Positions 1 to 10,911 of a stretch of 64,000 nucleotides of DNA are shown here, piece by piece. Made by a program: the position numbers and the translations under genes. Within the stretch, counting starts at the first letter, position 1; each line of letters begins with the position of its first letter. The notes beneath the pieces were generated by a model. It had not been told where the DNA came from, ran no database searches, and was given only the letters and a program-made list of their open reading frames with translations. The DNA lies in NCBI GenBank assembly GCA_001414485.1, contig LLEY01000045.1, forward strand, positions 310,001 to 374,000, in the 5' to 3' direction. This DNA is from Calycina herbarum. Lineage: Eukaryota; Ascomycota; Leotiomycetes; Helotiales; Pezizellaceae.

Positions 1-562
1 CTTGGGCAAGAATAAGAGCAGAGACCATACCCACGAAGATGTCGTCAAGACAAAGTTACTTGGCTGAAAGACAGAAGAATCTTATTTGTCGTGTCGCCTT
101 GCAGCAATTAACTTTGGCTGGTGTTGCAGATCTCGGGGCGGGAAAGCCACAGTGGCTGAAGTTGTGACACCACCGCCAGAGAGGGAGGGACAGCTTGTCT
201 TACGCTGCGCTTCTGGCAATAGCAATCCTCCTAAACACCACCAACACCACCATCCCAGACATCTCGAAAGCACCTCTCCAGCTTCTTCGCATTTCTTCCT
301 ATACCCCCGCATTTATCCCGAAATCCGTGATAACCTCAGACGCACCCGCGAGCGCATACGGCTGCCATGTTCTGAGGGTGACGAGCAGTAGCCTGGCCAT
401 TGATCGACGCGTAATGTAATCAGGCTACACCAAGTACAACCCCAATTCGAGATTCAATAAATCCCCAAGAACCAAATCGATACCCCAGTTTCCGCAAACC
501 TTCTAGCATCCATCTCCCGCTGCTATCTTCACCAACACCAGAAAGGATCCCAACCTACCAAC
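1..562. other. Upstream region of the ERD2-like gene
   Basis: No convincing gene. The overlapping short open frames on both strands have no recognisable domain, and most lack a supporting start context. The last ~150 bases are C/A-rich like a fungal 5' leader and run into the ATG at 563. Confidence 0.5.
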
Positions 563-1755
563 ATGGGGATGAACGTAAATGCTCCCTCCCATCTGTCATT
601 CCATGTAAACAAGAGCTAATACTCAATAACAGGTCTTCCGTGTCCTGGCCGACGTGGCCCATACCCTCTCGAAATGCATCCTCATATACGCCATCCACCG
701 GAATCGAAGCTCCGAGGGCGTCTCCCTCATTACCCAGGCCCTTTACGCCCTAGTCTTTATAACGCGATACCTCGATATCTTTGAAAAATATGCTTGGGGC
801 TTGGTCTGGAACTTTTCCCTCAAGATATTCTATATATTTACTTCCTTGTATATCCTCTTCATAATGCTTCGGGTTTATGCCCGGACTCGTGAGAGAGAGA
901 AGGCATGGAAGTTCGGTTTGGCTTGTCTGGTGGGGAGTGCCGTTATGGCACCGTTCGTTATGATGATTTTGGAGAAGAAGGAAATGTGGCATTTTAAAGA
1001 GGTTTGTACTACCCTGGAAGGTTGGGGATATAGATGGGGTCCGGAGCATGGCTAACTTTGATTTCACTACACAGATACTTTGGGTCTTTTCCATTATCCT
1101 CGAATCAGTGTGCGTTCTTCCTCAACTATTACTACTCCGCCAGACTTCAGTTCCGACAGTAATCGATTCGTTCTACCTGATCACTTTGGGTTCATACCGG
1201 GGTCTCTACATATTGAATTGGATATGGCGGGGCATCTCACCACATGGCAGAGGCCCCGAACCAATTCCCATCATATTTGGCGTGATTCAAACTGCATTCT
1301 ACATTGATTTCTTCTGGGTCTACTATTCCAGGCAAAGAGTCAAGCTCCGACACGGCGGGATCGTGGACGCAGATGATGTGCAGAAAGGATGGATTCTCAA
1401 CAAGGTCTTTGGAAACCGAAGAATTGTGGGGAACATCGATGATGAGGAGAGTGCTCCGGCATTGGGCGGTGATGGCCCAGCAGCACCCCGCGCAGGATCA
1501 AATTGGGGTTCTAGAGGAATCAGTGTTTCCGCCGACGACGGGGTTTTGGAGAGTGAAAGTGATAGGGTTTTCCAGGAACAGGAGGATGGCATCGTGGACA
1601 CTGCAGATGCTAAAATGAAGGATCCGGATGAACTGGCTAGAATTCTGGAAGAGGACGATGATAGTGATGATGGCGTGTTACCAAATAGTGGTGAGAGTTC
1701 TGGTGCTTCTGCGCCGGTTGGTAACGGTTCCGAATGGCGAGATGGCAGCAAGTAG
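563..1755 (+). CDS. ERD2: ER lumen protein-retaining receptor (ERD2/KDEL-receptor family)
   Basis: Seven-TM receptor that retrieves escaped ER-resident proteins from the Golgi in COPI vesicles. The model is three exons, 563-574, 633-1001 and 1075-1755, giving 353 aa. The first exon codes for only four residues; the second starts VFRVLADVAHTLSK. Family hallmarks are the ITRYLDIF stretch near residue 40, then ILWVFSIILESVCVLPQL, then YRGLYILNWIWRG and the FYIDFFWVYY segment. The first ~220 residues match the whole length of a standard ERD2. The last ~130 are an acidic Ser/Gly/Asp-rich tail absent from the short yeast form, so this is a long-tailed fungal member, possibly a second paralogue of the housekeeping receptor. 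Family call is firm; ligand specificity is inference. Confidence 0.88.
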
Positions 1756-2001
1756 AACTTCGGTTGAGTAGATCACGGAGAACCCCTGTATGGTTGACAG
1801 ACATTCCAATACCCCCCCTGGGAGACATACCCGCCCTTTTTTTTTCACATTATCAGAATTACTTGGGGCTTAATGCGCTTATTTTTCCTACGAATGAACA
1901 GCTACTTTTTGAACTTGGTTCCTTTGCGTTTTCGTTCCTATTTGGCTGTTGTTCGGGTGGTACCCTCTGTTTGGGACCATGCCCTTGCTTTATCGTGATC
2001 A
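1756..2001. other. 3' flank of the ERD2-like gene
   Basis: No gene seen. T-rich 3' flanking sequence leads into the MITE that begins at 2012. Confidence 0.4.
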
Positions 2002-2011
2002 TCTTTAGATG
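2002..2011. repeat. Left target-site duplication of the MITE
   Basis: TCTTTAGATG, identical to the copy at 2279-2288 that abuts the other end of the element. Confidence 0.8.
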
Positions 2012-2278
2012 GGCTTCAGCTAAATCCCCTGACCCTTTTGACTAAATCGCCTGACTCTAACCTGATTAGGCACTCCCACTGCGCGCGTAAAACACCAATT
2101 CTCTATTCCAAGGGAGAGTGACCTGGTTTTTTGGGATAGGGATAGGGATAAGGGTTAGTGAGATATGATTTGAATTGCTATGCACTTGGTAGTATTCACT
2201 GGTGTTCGCGACCGGAAAACGTCCCAACTTGGTTAGCTCAGGCGATTTAGTTAAAAGGGTCAGGGGATTTAGCAAAAC
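2012..2278. mobile_element. 267-bp MITE with terminal inverted repeats
   Basis: The ends carry inverted repeats. About 35 bases near the left end (from GCTAAATCCCCTGACCC through CTAAATCGCCTGA) recur as reverse complement near the right end, with one mismatch inside the shared block. The element is flanked by a 10-bp direct repeat TCTTTAGATG at 2002-2011 and 2279-2288. No coding capacity. The 8-10 bp target duplication fits the hAT or Mutator-like (MULE) superfamilies, with MULE more likely if all ten bases count. It sits between the ERD2-like gene and the first BTB gene. Confidence 0.85.
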
Positions 2279-2288
2279 TCTTTAGATG
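2279..2288. repeat. Right target-site duplication of the MITE
   Basis: TCTTTAGATG, identical to 2002-2011. The match suggests the insertion is fairly young. Confidence 0.8.
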
Positions 2289-2553
2289 CGCTCAATCCGT
2301 CTGGGATTCGGGGTGAAACTGGGTCGCGGAAAAGTCAAAAATTGGAGACGACCCAAAGCGATCAAGCGATCAGACGCATCGGTCCACTTCTGTCAGTGTC
2401 AACCATATACATATACCCAGGTTCAGACGGAAAGTTCATCCAGCAAGTACCATTTTCTATCATCTACCTCAAACTCGCAAGCTCAAGCTCATTAATTCGA
2501 TATTGTTCGTCCTAATTCTTTTTATATTTATTCTTTCATCTGAAGACTGAAAC

Positions 2554-4184
2554 ATGTCAGTGTCACTCCTGCGATCAATATCCTCAGTCTCCCTCTCCAG
2601 ATCAAGCACCCAAACGAGCCGGCCACTCGTTCGAGTCGACACCTCTCCACAACAACTCACACGATCCAACACCCTCACATCTCAACAACTCTCGCGCTCG
2701 GAAATCCAAGCTTCTCAACAATATTCCAGATCCGATTCGCTGGATTGCACGAATACACCCACCGATTCGCCGTTATTGAAGCCTATTGTTTTTACGTTGA
2801 GTAATGTGCGGCCGGATGTTTATCTGAATGTTTTTGGGCAGGAGATACAGGTTCATTCTATGGTTTTGAGTGTTCACTCGCCTTACTTTCGGAAATTCTT
2901 GGAGGATAAGTTGGAGAGTTATGAGTGGGTTACTATGGTTGTTGATGGGGGAGCTTCGTGGAATTTAGTCCGACAAGATCTCATGGTAAGTTCTTTTCCA
3001 TAAATTCTCATTCTCTTTTCGACGTTGGTCATTTCCAAAGATTGACTGTTCTTTGACTTTTTTTCTGGTTATGGGTCTCGCTGGCAAAATAGCGGTACGA
3101 GGTGTACTCGAGTAATGCTCGGTGCTATCTGTGTTTGGGAATGCCCTCCACTCGGCTAGTCATTCAGCCGATACCACCACGACCCAAGAATCACATCAAT
3201 AGTTTCATACCCAACCCCACCCCCACTTCCACTTCGCACCCCTGCCATCCTTTTTTCGGTTGTCACGATTCCGTTGTGGAGATATACAACTCTTTGACCT
3301 CGATAATTTTTGTATCATCAATTGTTTTCGCGACTCGGTTTGCGGGGTCTCTTCTCATTCTCAAATTCTCACAATACAAAACAAGTAGGGGGATTTACGT
3401 GCTAAATATTTGATAGATAGGACAATCGGATTCCTACGACCTAATCGGCAACACCGACATCCAAATCCACTCCCTCCTCACCCTCCTCCAAGCAATCTAC
3501 CAACAACCCATCACCCTAACATCAGTAAACCACCTCCAACGAACGACTAAACTCGCAATCCTCTACGGCTGTCTGCCTGCCCTCTCCAACTCTGTTACCT
3601 CCGCCCTTTTCCATTCTCCGGGCCTCACGAAAAATATCAGGAAGCAGTGTGTGGAGCTTTTACCGATTGCTGCGACGTTGAAGAATAAACCGCTATTTAA
3701 GGAGTGTTTGGTGCATTTAACTGGGCCGTGGAGTAATCCGTTATGGATGCAGGTTAAAAATCCGGAATTGAGAGCTATTGCTGAACGTGCGCATGGGAAG
3801 GTATTAGCAGAGGTAGGCAGGTTTCAACAATCTCTCTTCGGAATAGCTTCCCAAATGGAGAAAGAGGAATGGATAGAATTCAGCGCCAAGATCGGTGCTT
3901 TGGCATGCGAATGTATGGTTAAAGACTCTAAAAAAGGGAAATGTGTCCTCATGCCTCTTTACTATAGACGGTTGTATGATCTGCATGGGAAGAGTGGTGT
4001 CCCGCTTGCGCTGTCTAGGAGGTTGGTGGGGTTGATGAAGAATAACCTTTGTTTAGATCGTAGTGGGATTGGAGCCGGGCAGAGGGATCAGGTTAAGACT
4101 GTGGTGGGGAATGAGGATTGGTTTCTTTGTGCGGAGATTGAGGATTGTGATTTACCTTGGGTTGTGGAGGAGGCGCCTTTTTGA
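2554..4184 (+). CDS. BTB/POZ domain protein, tandem copy 1
   Basis: Likely protein-protein adaptor of the fungal BTB expansion. Some family members bring substrates to Cul3 ligases, but no partner is visible here. Exon 1 (2554-2985) starts at an ATG and holds an N-terminal imperfect repeat of about 11 residues (QLTRSNTLTSQ, QLSRSEIQASQ, QYSRSDS), then the BTB core from about residue 85 (RPDVYLNVF, IQVHSMVLSVHSPYF). The last exon, about 3417-4184, continues in phase after an AG at 3415-3416 and carries the C-terminal helical half. The gap is either one 431-nt intron or two introns around a 9-nt exon at 3093-3101; I cannot decide. The phase-0 intron position matches copies 2 and 3, which supports common descent. 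Confidence 0.78.
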
Positions 4185-4850
4185 AGTGTTGTATTTTTTG
4201 GGATGAGATTGAGGACGATTTTCTTGTGAGGATTTTGGGCTCGCGGGGAGGGGACACTTGGAAGCCTTTTTCCGTTGAGATGAGAAGGGGCGAAGGTCGA
4301 GGTCGGGCCATGGTCGAGTCGTGGTCGCTCGTCTCCCGCGACTGATTTGAAGTCGCCTTCCAGATCCCAGAGGGAAGGAGTGAGTGTGATGGAGTTGAAG
4401 TTCGTGGGTTCAAGAGTCGAGAACGCAAGGCGAGCTGGAGTTGACGCTGGGCATTTTTGCTTGGAGTTGGGGTTTGAAATTGCATGGGCATTTTGGCATT
4501 ACAACTACCGTTTTCTTTGACAACCGCAGGAGGTTGCTTGGTAGTATGAAGATTATGAATAACTTGAGTTTGATATTCTTTATATAGAGACAAGATGATC
4601 ACGCGTCATCACAATAGATTAGATCTTAATATTAGGATTAGAAAAATTATAGACTTAGAAGTCAACAGTTTTTTATGAGAGCTTCAAAAATTTAAGCTGC
4701 CTTCTCCAAAGTTTCGCGACTGAATTCAACTAGAGTTGTCTCTCCGTTCTCGGTTTTGTTTCGCACTAGCTGAAATCCGGACCCCATTTTCCTCGTATGC
4801 CCGACACGAATTCTGACACGCCCTACTGCTCCGACAAAATAAACAATTCC
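4185..4850. other. Intergenic, copy 1 BTB to minus-strand basic gene
   Basis: The two genes converge here. A long antisense frame (4093-4602) is Pro/Ser-rich without a domain, overlaps the BTB 3' end and starts at a non-ATG codon, so I leave it out. The rest is AT-rich and shows nothing else. Confidence 0.4.
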
Positions 4851-5422
4851 TCAATCCTCTCTCCCTCCCAACTCGTTCCCTAATAGCTCCTTCATCCAAC
4901 CAACCCGTACTTCCTCCGAAACACTCTCCACATACCAGAGATAGCTACTCGCCACCCTTTCCTCTCCAAAAAATTCAAGAAAACGCAACTTTCCCTTCTT
5001 CGTAAGACATTTCTCTTCGAGAACCTTTGCTCTGGCTCGACCGCTGACCGTATCACTGACTTTCTCCTTTTTTGGCTTGCTTATGTCTTCGATGATAATT
5101 GGCTGTCTTAAAACTGTAGCGCTTCGGAAGTGGACACCGTCTTTCTCTTCTCCAACCAGTCTTCAGGATCTTGGGATGGGACGTGGGGCGAGGATTCGAG
5201 AGCGTGAATTGAAGCACGTATATTTTCCAGAGCGTCGATTGTTGAGAGGTGCTTCTTCTTTGGAGATGGAGAGCTGACGGACTCTTGCGAGGGGCGAGGG
5301 CGTTTTCGAGACGGGGTCTTTGGCGAGGGTTGTTTGGAATGAGCATAATTAGTTTTGGGGGCGCGAGGCTTTGAGTTCTTGGTCTTGTCTTGAGGCTTGT
5401 TGCCCTTGGGCCTTGGTGGCAT
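4851..5422 (-). CDS. Small basic protein, unknown function, frame break near 5130-5160
   Basis: Starts at the ATG ending at 5422 (MPPRPKGNKPQDK), Lys/Pro/Ser-rich for ~70 residues, and that frame stops at 5108. A second frame then reads coherently from about 5150 to a TGA at 4851. It passes DGVHFRSATVLRQPIIIED, a Lys-rich stretch, then LRFLEFFGEERV and YLWYVESVSEEV, and looks like real coding sequence. No clean GT-AG intron joins the two frames well. Candidates are a weak GTGCTT donor with the CTACAG acceptor, or an intron of about 80 nt ending at GACAG. A one-base frameshift is equally possible. The basic N-terminus suggests nuclear or nucleic-acid contact, which is inference only. Confidence 0.5.
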
Positions 5423-6163
5423 CGTGGCGGATGTTGCATGTTAAATTGCGAAGGTGGTCGTAGTGCGAATATAAGAATTGATACTCGATTCACTATGAGT
5501 GTCGTCGGAGGAATAAAACGACCAAAGAAGTCAAACTTTTCTTGTTTATTTAAAGAACAGTATCGTCAGGTACTTCGCGCCTATTCAAGCTCCATACTAT
5601 TGCCTAGCTTATTTTGGTTCTTGGTAAAAGCTACCAATCACCTGTAGTACTTGGACATCGCACAGAAGAAAGTAGACCAAGAAAGTGAAGATTTTGGCAT
5701 GGATTCAGCGAAGCCCAACAGCTTACGTGTCTCTGAATAGGCGCATGTATTACAAGGAGAGATGATCTCAATTAAGCAGCTCGTCTTTGAAGGTATATGT
5801 AAGCCTAAATGGGTTGTTTTGGGGCTTTAAAGATCTGGAGAATGATGCTAAATTTACAAGAGAAGTTCTACCTAATAACAACTAGTTCCCAGGGGAATCA
5901 AACGTCAAAGGTGGAATTTTGTGAATAATTCTCTTTAGTAAGAGTATGAAGTAAACCAACAGGGAAATAGCGTGGGAACTAGGGCCGACAGCTGCAGCCA
6001 ACAGATCGTCACGTGGATAGCGTGTTTGTTGTCCCCTTCACCAGCCGACTTTTACTAAACCCTGCACCTCACCTTTACCGATCATCAACACAACCTCAGC
6101 CACTCCGATCTAGAAGACAAGACTCACAGTTGATCACATCTCGTTTACTGAACAAGTCTCAAG
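5423..6163. other. Divergent intergenic region
   Basis: Shared 5' region between the minus-strand basic gene and BTB copy 2. No gene or repeat seen. Confidence 0.4.
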
Positions 6164-7953
6164 ATGACGAAAAGAGCGGCGAAAAGAGTCAAATTTGACC
6201 AGCATTTTTGGCGTCCAAAAAACATTCCCATCACGGATCCGACAATTCAGAGCCTCGTCGCAAGAATAGAGAGTCAGCGACCAGTCGACAAACCTGTCAC
6301 TTCAAGTGATACACTGGAGGGGAAGGTTTTGGATAAGAGAATTGCAGAATGGGAAAAGCCCAATAAAGCAGGCGAGGCTTCGAAAGATGGAACATGGGAT
6401 GACGATATGATGGCTTGGAGTGATGAAGATGAATTTGAGTACGATGATGTGGAAGACGGCGGGGATGACGGAGATCTTGAAGTGGACAAAGAGGAGGAGG
6501 AATCTGGCGGGAAAGCCGAAGATGAGTGCAACGATACCCAACTGAGTCTAGATCTGCGGGAGTTCAACGATACTAAAGATGCGGAAGCCACCAAAATCAC
6601 CGATGGATTGAAGGTCAACGAAGAAGCCCAATTGCTCGTCACAGAAGAGAACGGTTTAGGCGAAGAAGTTAGACGGAATGTGAGCGATGTCAGAACTATC
6701 AACAGCCCTGAACTCGACCGGGCAAGACAAGTCGATGAGGGAAAAGAAAAAACCTTGGATGCAGGAAATGTCGACTTGCCTCCTATAGTTATGAACTGGT
6801 CTACCAACGCTACAGAATCAACCACCTCCGCCGGGAATCAAGAGCAAATTCAGGATTATAAAGTCACTTTCTTTGACTGGGCCTCCAACCCTACAACAGA
6901 GCCAGATGTTCATCTCCAGGTGTTCGACCAAGCATTCCATGTTCATTCGGAGGTTATTAAGCACTATTCGGGGTACTTTACATTGTTTCTCGACTCCCGC
7001 GACAAAGAAGGGTTAATCAATAAGAACGACCAATTTCCTTACCGATGGGTTAGTCTCGTAGAGGAGGACGGGCAATGGTACTTAGTAATGGATCATCCAG
7101 ATCCAGAAATGGTTTGTCTCCCCCCTGCCTCCAACCACTCCCACCAGTCTGACTTATGAGTCTCATCCTAACATGACACAGAAACCAGCCAGTAGCGACA
7201 ATCCACCAGACACTCGCCTGCAAATCGAATATTTCAAAACACTCTTAGACATTTTCTACGGAAAAGAAGTTGTCTTCAAATCTCCGAGCCACCTGAAGGC
7301 GGTGGTACATATGGCAGATTTCTACGACTCCCTTCCCATCCTCCGCCACGCCACCTCGATCGCCCTGTCAGAAAGTCCCGACCTGCTACAAGACCTAGCA
7401 CACAATATACAACACGAGGAGGCTGACATGTTAGACCTAGCTGTTAAACTACAGGAGAGATCCTTATATCTTGAATGCTTCATCTACATTGTTGGAGATT
7501 GGAAAACCCCGCTGCCAGAGGTTGCGGGTGATGTGAAAGACGTTATCAAGAAGCAGAGAGAGGAGCTGCTTATTAAGGTGGAGCGAGTCTGGAAAATGAT
7601 TAGGTTGGACTCTACGGGAAAGGGTCCGGTCGATCGCGTGTTTTCTCCATTGTCTATCGACGATTTCGTTGTCTTTTCGGTAAGTGCCCCCCTTTTATCC
7701 CCATATCACCCGAATTTTTTACTTGTACTAACTCATGTTGAAGAATTGTCCTCTCCCAAAACTGTTTAGGGAGCTATATGCCATTCATAAGTACGAGACT
7801 CAAATCACCGGGTATCTTCTGAAAGAAATGTTGGAGTTATTGGAGAACCATCTTCAATTTAATGCAGGAGAATTACAAGCCGGAATTGGGGAGTGCGAAG
7901 AGAGATTTTTTTGTATTGATACTTCCTGCCTTGATTCATACGACTTTTACTAA
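6164..7953 (+). CDS. BTB/POZ domain protein, tandem copy 2
   Basis: 551 aa from three exons, 6164-7111, 7182-7679 and 7744-7953, all joined in phase 0. Residues 1-245 are a long hydrophilic region with an acidic run (about 75-125, rich in Asp/Glu). The BTB core follows from about 246 (EPDVHLQVF, AFHVHSEVIKHYSGYF). The C-terminal half shares FYGKEVVFKSPSHLKAVVHM and MADFYDSLPILR with copy 3 and weaker matches with copy 1. It ends in the shared motif LQAGIGECEERFF. The gene arose by tandem duplication. The N-terminal extension is unlike its sisters and may be where function has diverged. Confidence 0.85.
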
Positions 7954-8682
7954 AAAGAAAGGGCGAAATGTCGATCTCAATATTAAGCGTTAAAACCAAA
8001 TATTTCCCCCTATAGTTGTGAAAATAAGTTGGCAGTCCAGATGGTCTTGTGACTTGGAGATTTCGTGGAATATATAAGAACCTTAAAAGCGCCCAGATTT
8101 GGCGAGAAGCAAGCTCTACCTCCTAGTTTATGGATATCAGGTTCTGCTCTTCCGTCGTCCTTGATAAAGAAGATGATTGCTGCGGGCGGATGAGCACGTG
8201 AGGGTGTGACTGATACATATAGTGAATCACTCTGTAGGGGAAGATTAAGAGATAGTGATCCTTGGACCACCAATAATAACCTCATGTGTGTGGCACCTAT
8301 TCTTTGAAAGATCTTTTCTCTTCAGCTGTCGAATTCAGACAAACTGTGAAGCACTTCTTCCGCACTCAACTCCCTGACAGGTGCACATCCACCCCAGTAC
8401 ATCAGCCATTGTACACCAGTCATTTAGCACCAAATCATCTAAAACTCGCCAGTATTCACACTCAGGCCATTGCGCTCTCCAGTCTTTAGCATTTTCTTAG
8501 CTTTTCAGAAACAACCTCGCTAGCCTCCAGCAAACGAAGAGTTAAACGAACCTACGGACCTCAATACTCCTACGCCTGTCGCCCTAACACTTTTCCTTTG
8601 ACCCCTCAGAACTACAAACGAATTCATGGATCCATAAACGCACATATCGTCAGTGTTACCTTGGAAATCTTGGAAGTGCAAG
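7954..8682. other. Intergenic between BTB copies 2 and 3
   Basis: No gene seen. The last ~300 bases are C/A-rich, like a fungal leader. Confidence 0.4.
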
Positions 8683-9959
8683 ATGTATTCGAGGAGTTCA
8701 ACGCCCGACGTGGATTGGATGGCCGAAAGTGAGGACGAGATATTGGGATGCGAGAGCGACGAAGAGGTTCAATCCGAGAATGAAGCTGAAGCCAACGAAA
8801 GCAATAGTGAGGAGGAAACAAATTATTCGCCGCCAATTGTGATGCAACTGGTTGCCGAAAGAACATTAGACACCCCAGAACCCGATGTACATTTCCAAGT
8901 ATTTTCACAAGTTTTCCACCTTCACTCCATGGTCCTAAAGCAACATTCGGGGTTTTTCAAAACATTTCTCGAATCGCCAGAGAAGAAGGGTTGGATTGAC
9001 AAGAACGCAAAGTTCCCCTACAGATGGGTAAGCTTGGTGGATGACGATGGAACATGGGCGATGGTGTGGGATGATCCCAACAAGGTTTGGAAACTCTCAA
9101 GTTCTCTTTCGGGCACTTCTGACATCGATTTACAGGAGATTGTCAGTGAAAAGCTCCCCTTCGAACTCAGCAATCAAGTCCACGCATTCAAAACTCTGAT
9201 AGATAGCTTCTACGGCAAGAAGATAACCCTCAGGAGCATAAACCATCTACAGATTTTGACGGAGATGGCGGATTATTACGATTCTCTACCCATAGTCAGG
9301 TTCGTTACCGAAACAGCCGTATCCAAAAGCGTCTTTTGGTCATTGGACATCGAATCTAATGCCATAGACCTCTTGCCCATTGCCTACACTCTTCAGAACA
9401 AGGTTTTGTGGAAGGAGTGTCTGATCTATCTCGTTGGAGCATGGAGAACGCCCCTTCCTCATTTCGAAACTCAGTCCGACTCAAATCAGCGTATATTGGC
9501 TGTTATGAAACGCGTCCGTACTAGATTGCAGAACAAACTGAGGAGACTCCACCATCATCTTTTGTGGAGCCTAGATGAGCCCTCTAAATGCAGAGAGGTG
9601 GGTTCTGTCTTCAGTGCTTGGGTTCTCGATGATTATTCAAGGTTCCTCGTGAGTTTCATTCCTTTTCGTTACTTTCGGCACAATGGTACTTTTGCTAATA
9701 TATTTTCAAGGAAAAACCGTTACCAAAACTATTCAAGCAACTGCTTGCCCTCCTGCCGCACCAAATTCCCGCCAAAGAAGGGGAGCTGCCGCTTTTCCTT
9801 GCAGAGATGTTAGAGAAGCATTTGGAACTAGATACGGATTATTTGCAAGCGGGGGTCGGGGAATGCGAGGACAGATTTTTATTCATTGAGCTGACTTTCG
9901 AGGAGGCTGCGCCTTGGCAATCATGGGAAGGAGTTTTTGATAATTATTTCGGACACTGA
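8683..9959 (+). CDS. BTB/POZ domain protein, tandem copy 3
   Basis: 387 aa from exons 8683-9084, 9136-9648 and 9711-9959. The start is the first ATG of the frame (MYSRSSTPDVDW). A short acidic N-terminus (to ~65) precedes the BTB core (EPDVHFQVFSQVFHLHSMVL). Intron 1 is 51 nt with GTTTGG donor, CTGAC branch site and ACAG acceptor, at the same place and phase as intron 1 of copy 2. Its length is a multiple of three with no stop, so an unspliced reading also stays open. The C-terminus shares YLQAGVGECEDRFLFIEL with copy 2 and adds about 20 residues. Confidence 0.85.
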
Positions 9960-10911
9960 AGTTTGGCGTTGATATATGTGGCTCCCTTGCTCTAAACGAA
10001 CGAACCATCACCCTGTTGATGGGCTAAATTGCAGAGCTACCTATTTCTTCAGGCCAAACAACTAGACTTTTCAATTGAATTTCTCGAGTAATGGAATACT
10101 TCCAAGCCATCTTTGAGTTATGCGACGTTGTGGGATTCAAACGATTCAACATTTTCGCTTAGTACTTTCGACTGTAGAATTAAACACAGTATGCAAGTGA
10201 CTTAACTCTACTTCGTGAAACAAGAGTAGATATGTACTCCCAGGTAGCGTATTTCAAAACCTAACTCGAATTCTGACACCCGCTGAGATACCACTATTTG
10301 AGTGGCGCATTTGAGAAAGGTTTGGGGGGTCAATAATGGAATCCCAGATGCAGAAATCTCGACATGATCTATGAAGCCAAATGTCCGGAACCAGAAATTC
10401 CCCCACACTTCGGACCCAGAATGGAGGATTGCAAGTCCAGAAAACTTCCCGGATGGCGTGAAATAAACACCGAAATAAACAAAAGGCACAAGGGATAGTA
10501 TTTGTTCCAGACGATTTATAATTTCACGACCGGAATAAATAACTTATTCAATCCAGCAATAAGTAACCTCCCCCAAACCCCTATCCATCCATCCATCCTG
10601 CCCTAAGCCATCCAAAAATCTTCTCTCCAGAATATAAGACCAATGAGTCCGGGGTCTCCGTGTAAACATAAAAGTGTAAACATCAAGACGATAAAAAGCA
10701 GACATAACAACAGCAACAAAAAATGCGAAGATCCAAAGATCCAAAATCCAACCAACCAACCAATGCAATGATAAAAAATCGTACAAAAATATTTTACGCT
10801 CATTCGCTCGCTCCAACCTGTGGTTTCCTTTTCAAACCAACAGAGTCCAAGCTCCAGGTTTTGTTCCAACAAAAAGAAAACCGTTATACTCTCTTCCCCG
10901 TGACGAATCGC
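9960..10911. other. Intergenic, convergent 3' regions
   Basis: Lies between the ends of BTB copy 3 and the minus-strand lysozyme-like gene. A short CCAT run is at about 10584-10598. Open frames here are low-complexity and shown by no domain. Confidence 0.4.

Noticed and set aside
4093..4602. 169-codon minus-strand open frame, Pro/Ser/Lys-rich
   Set aside because: Overlaps the 3' end of BTB copy 1, starts at a non-ATG codon and has no domain; most likely antisense chance.
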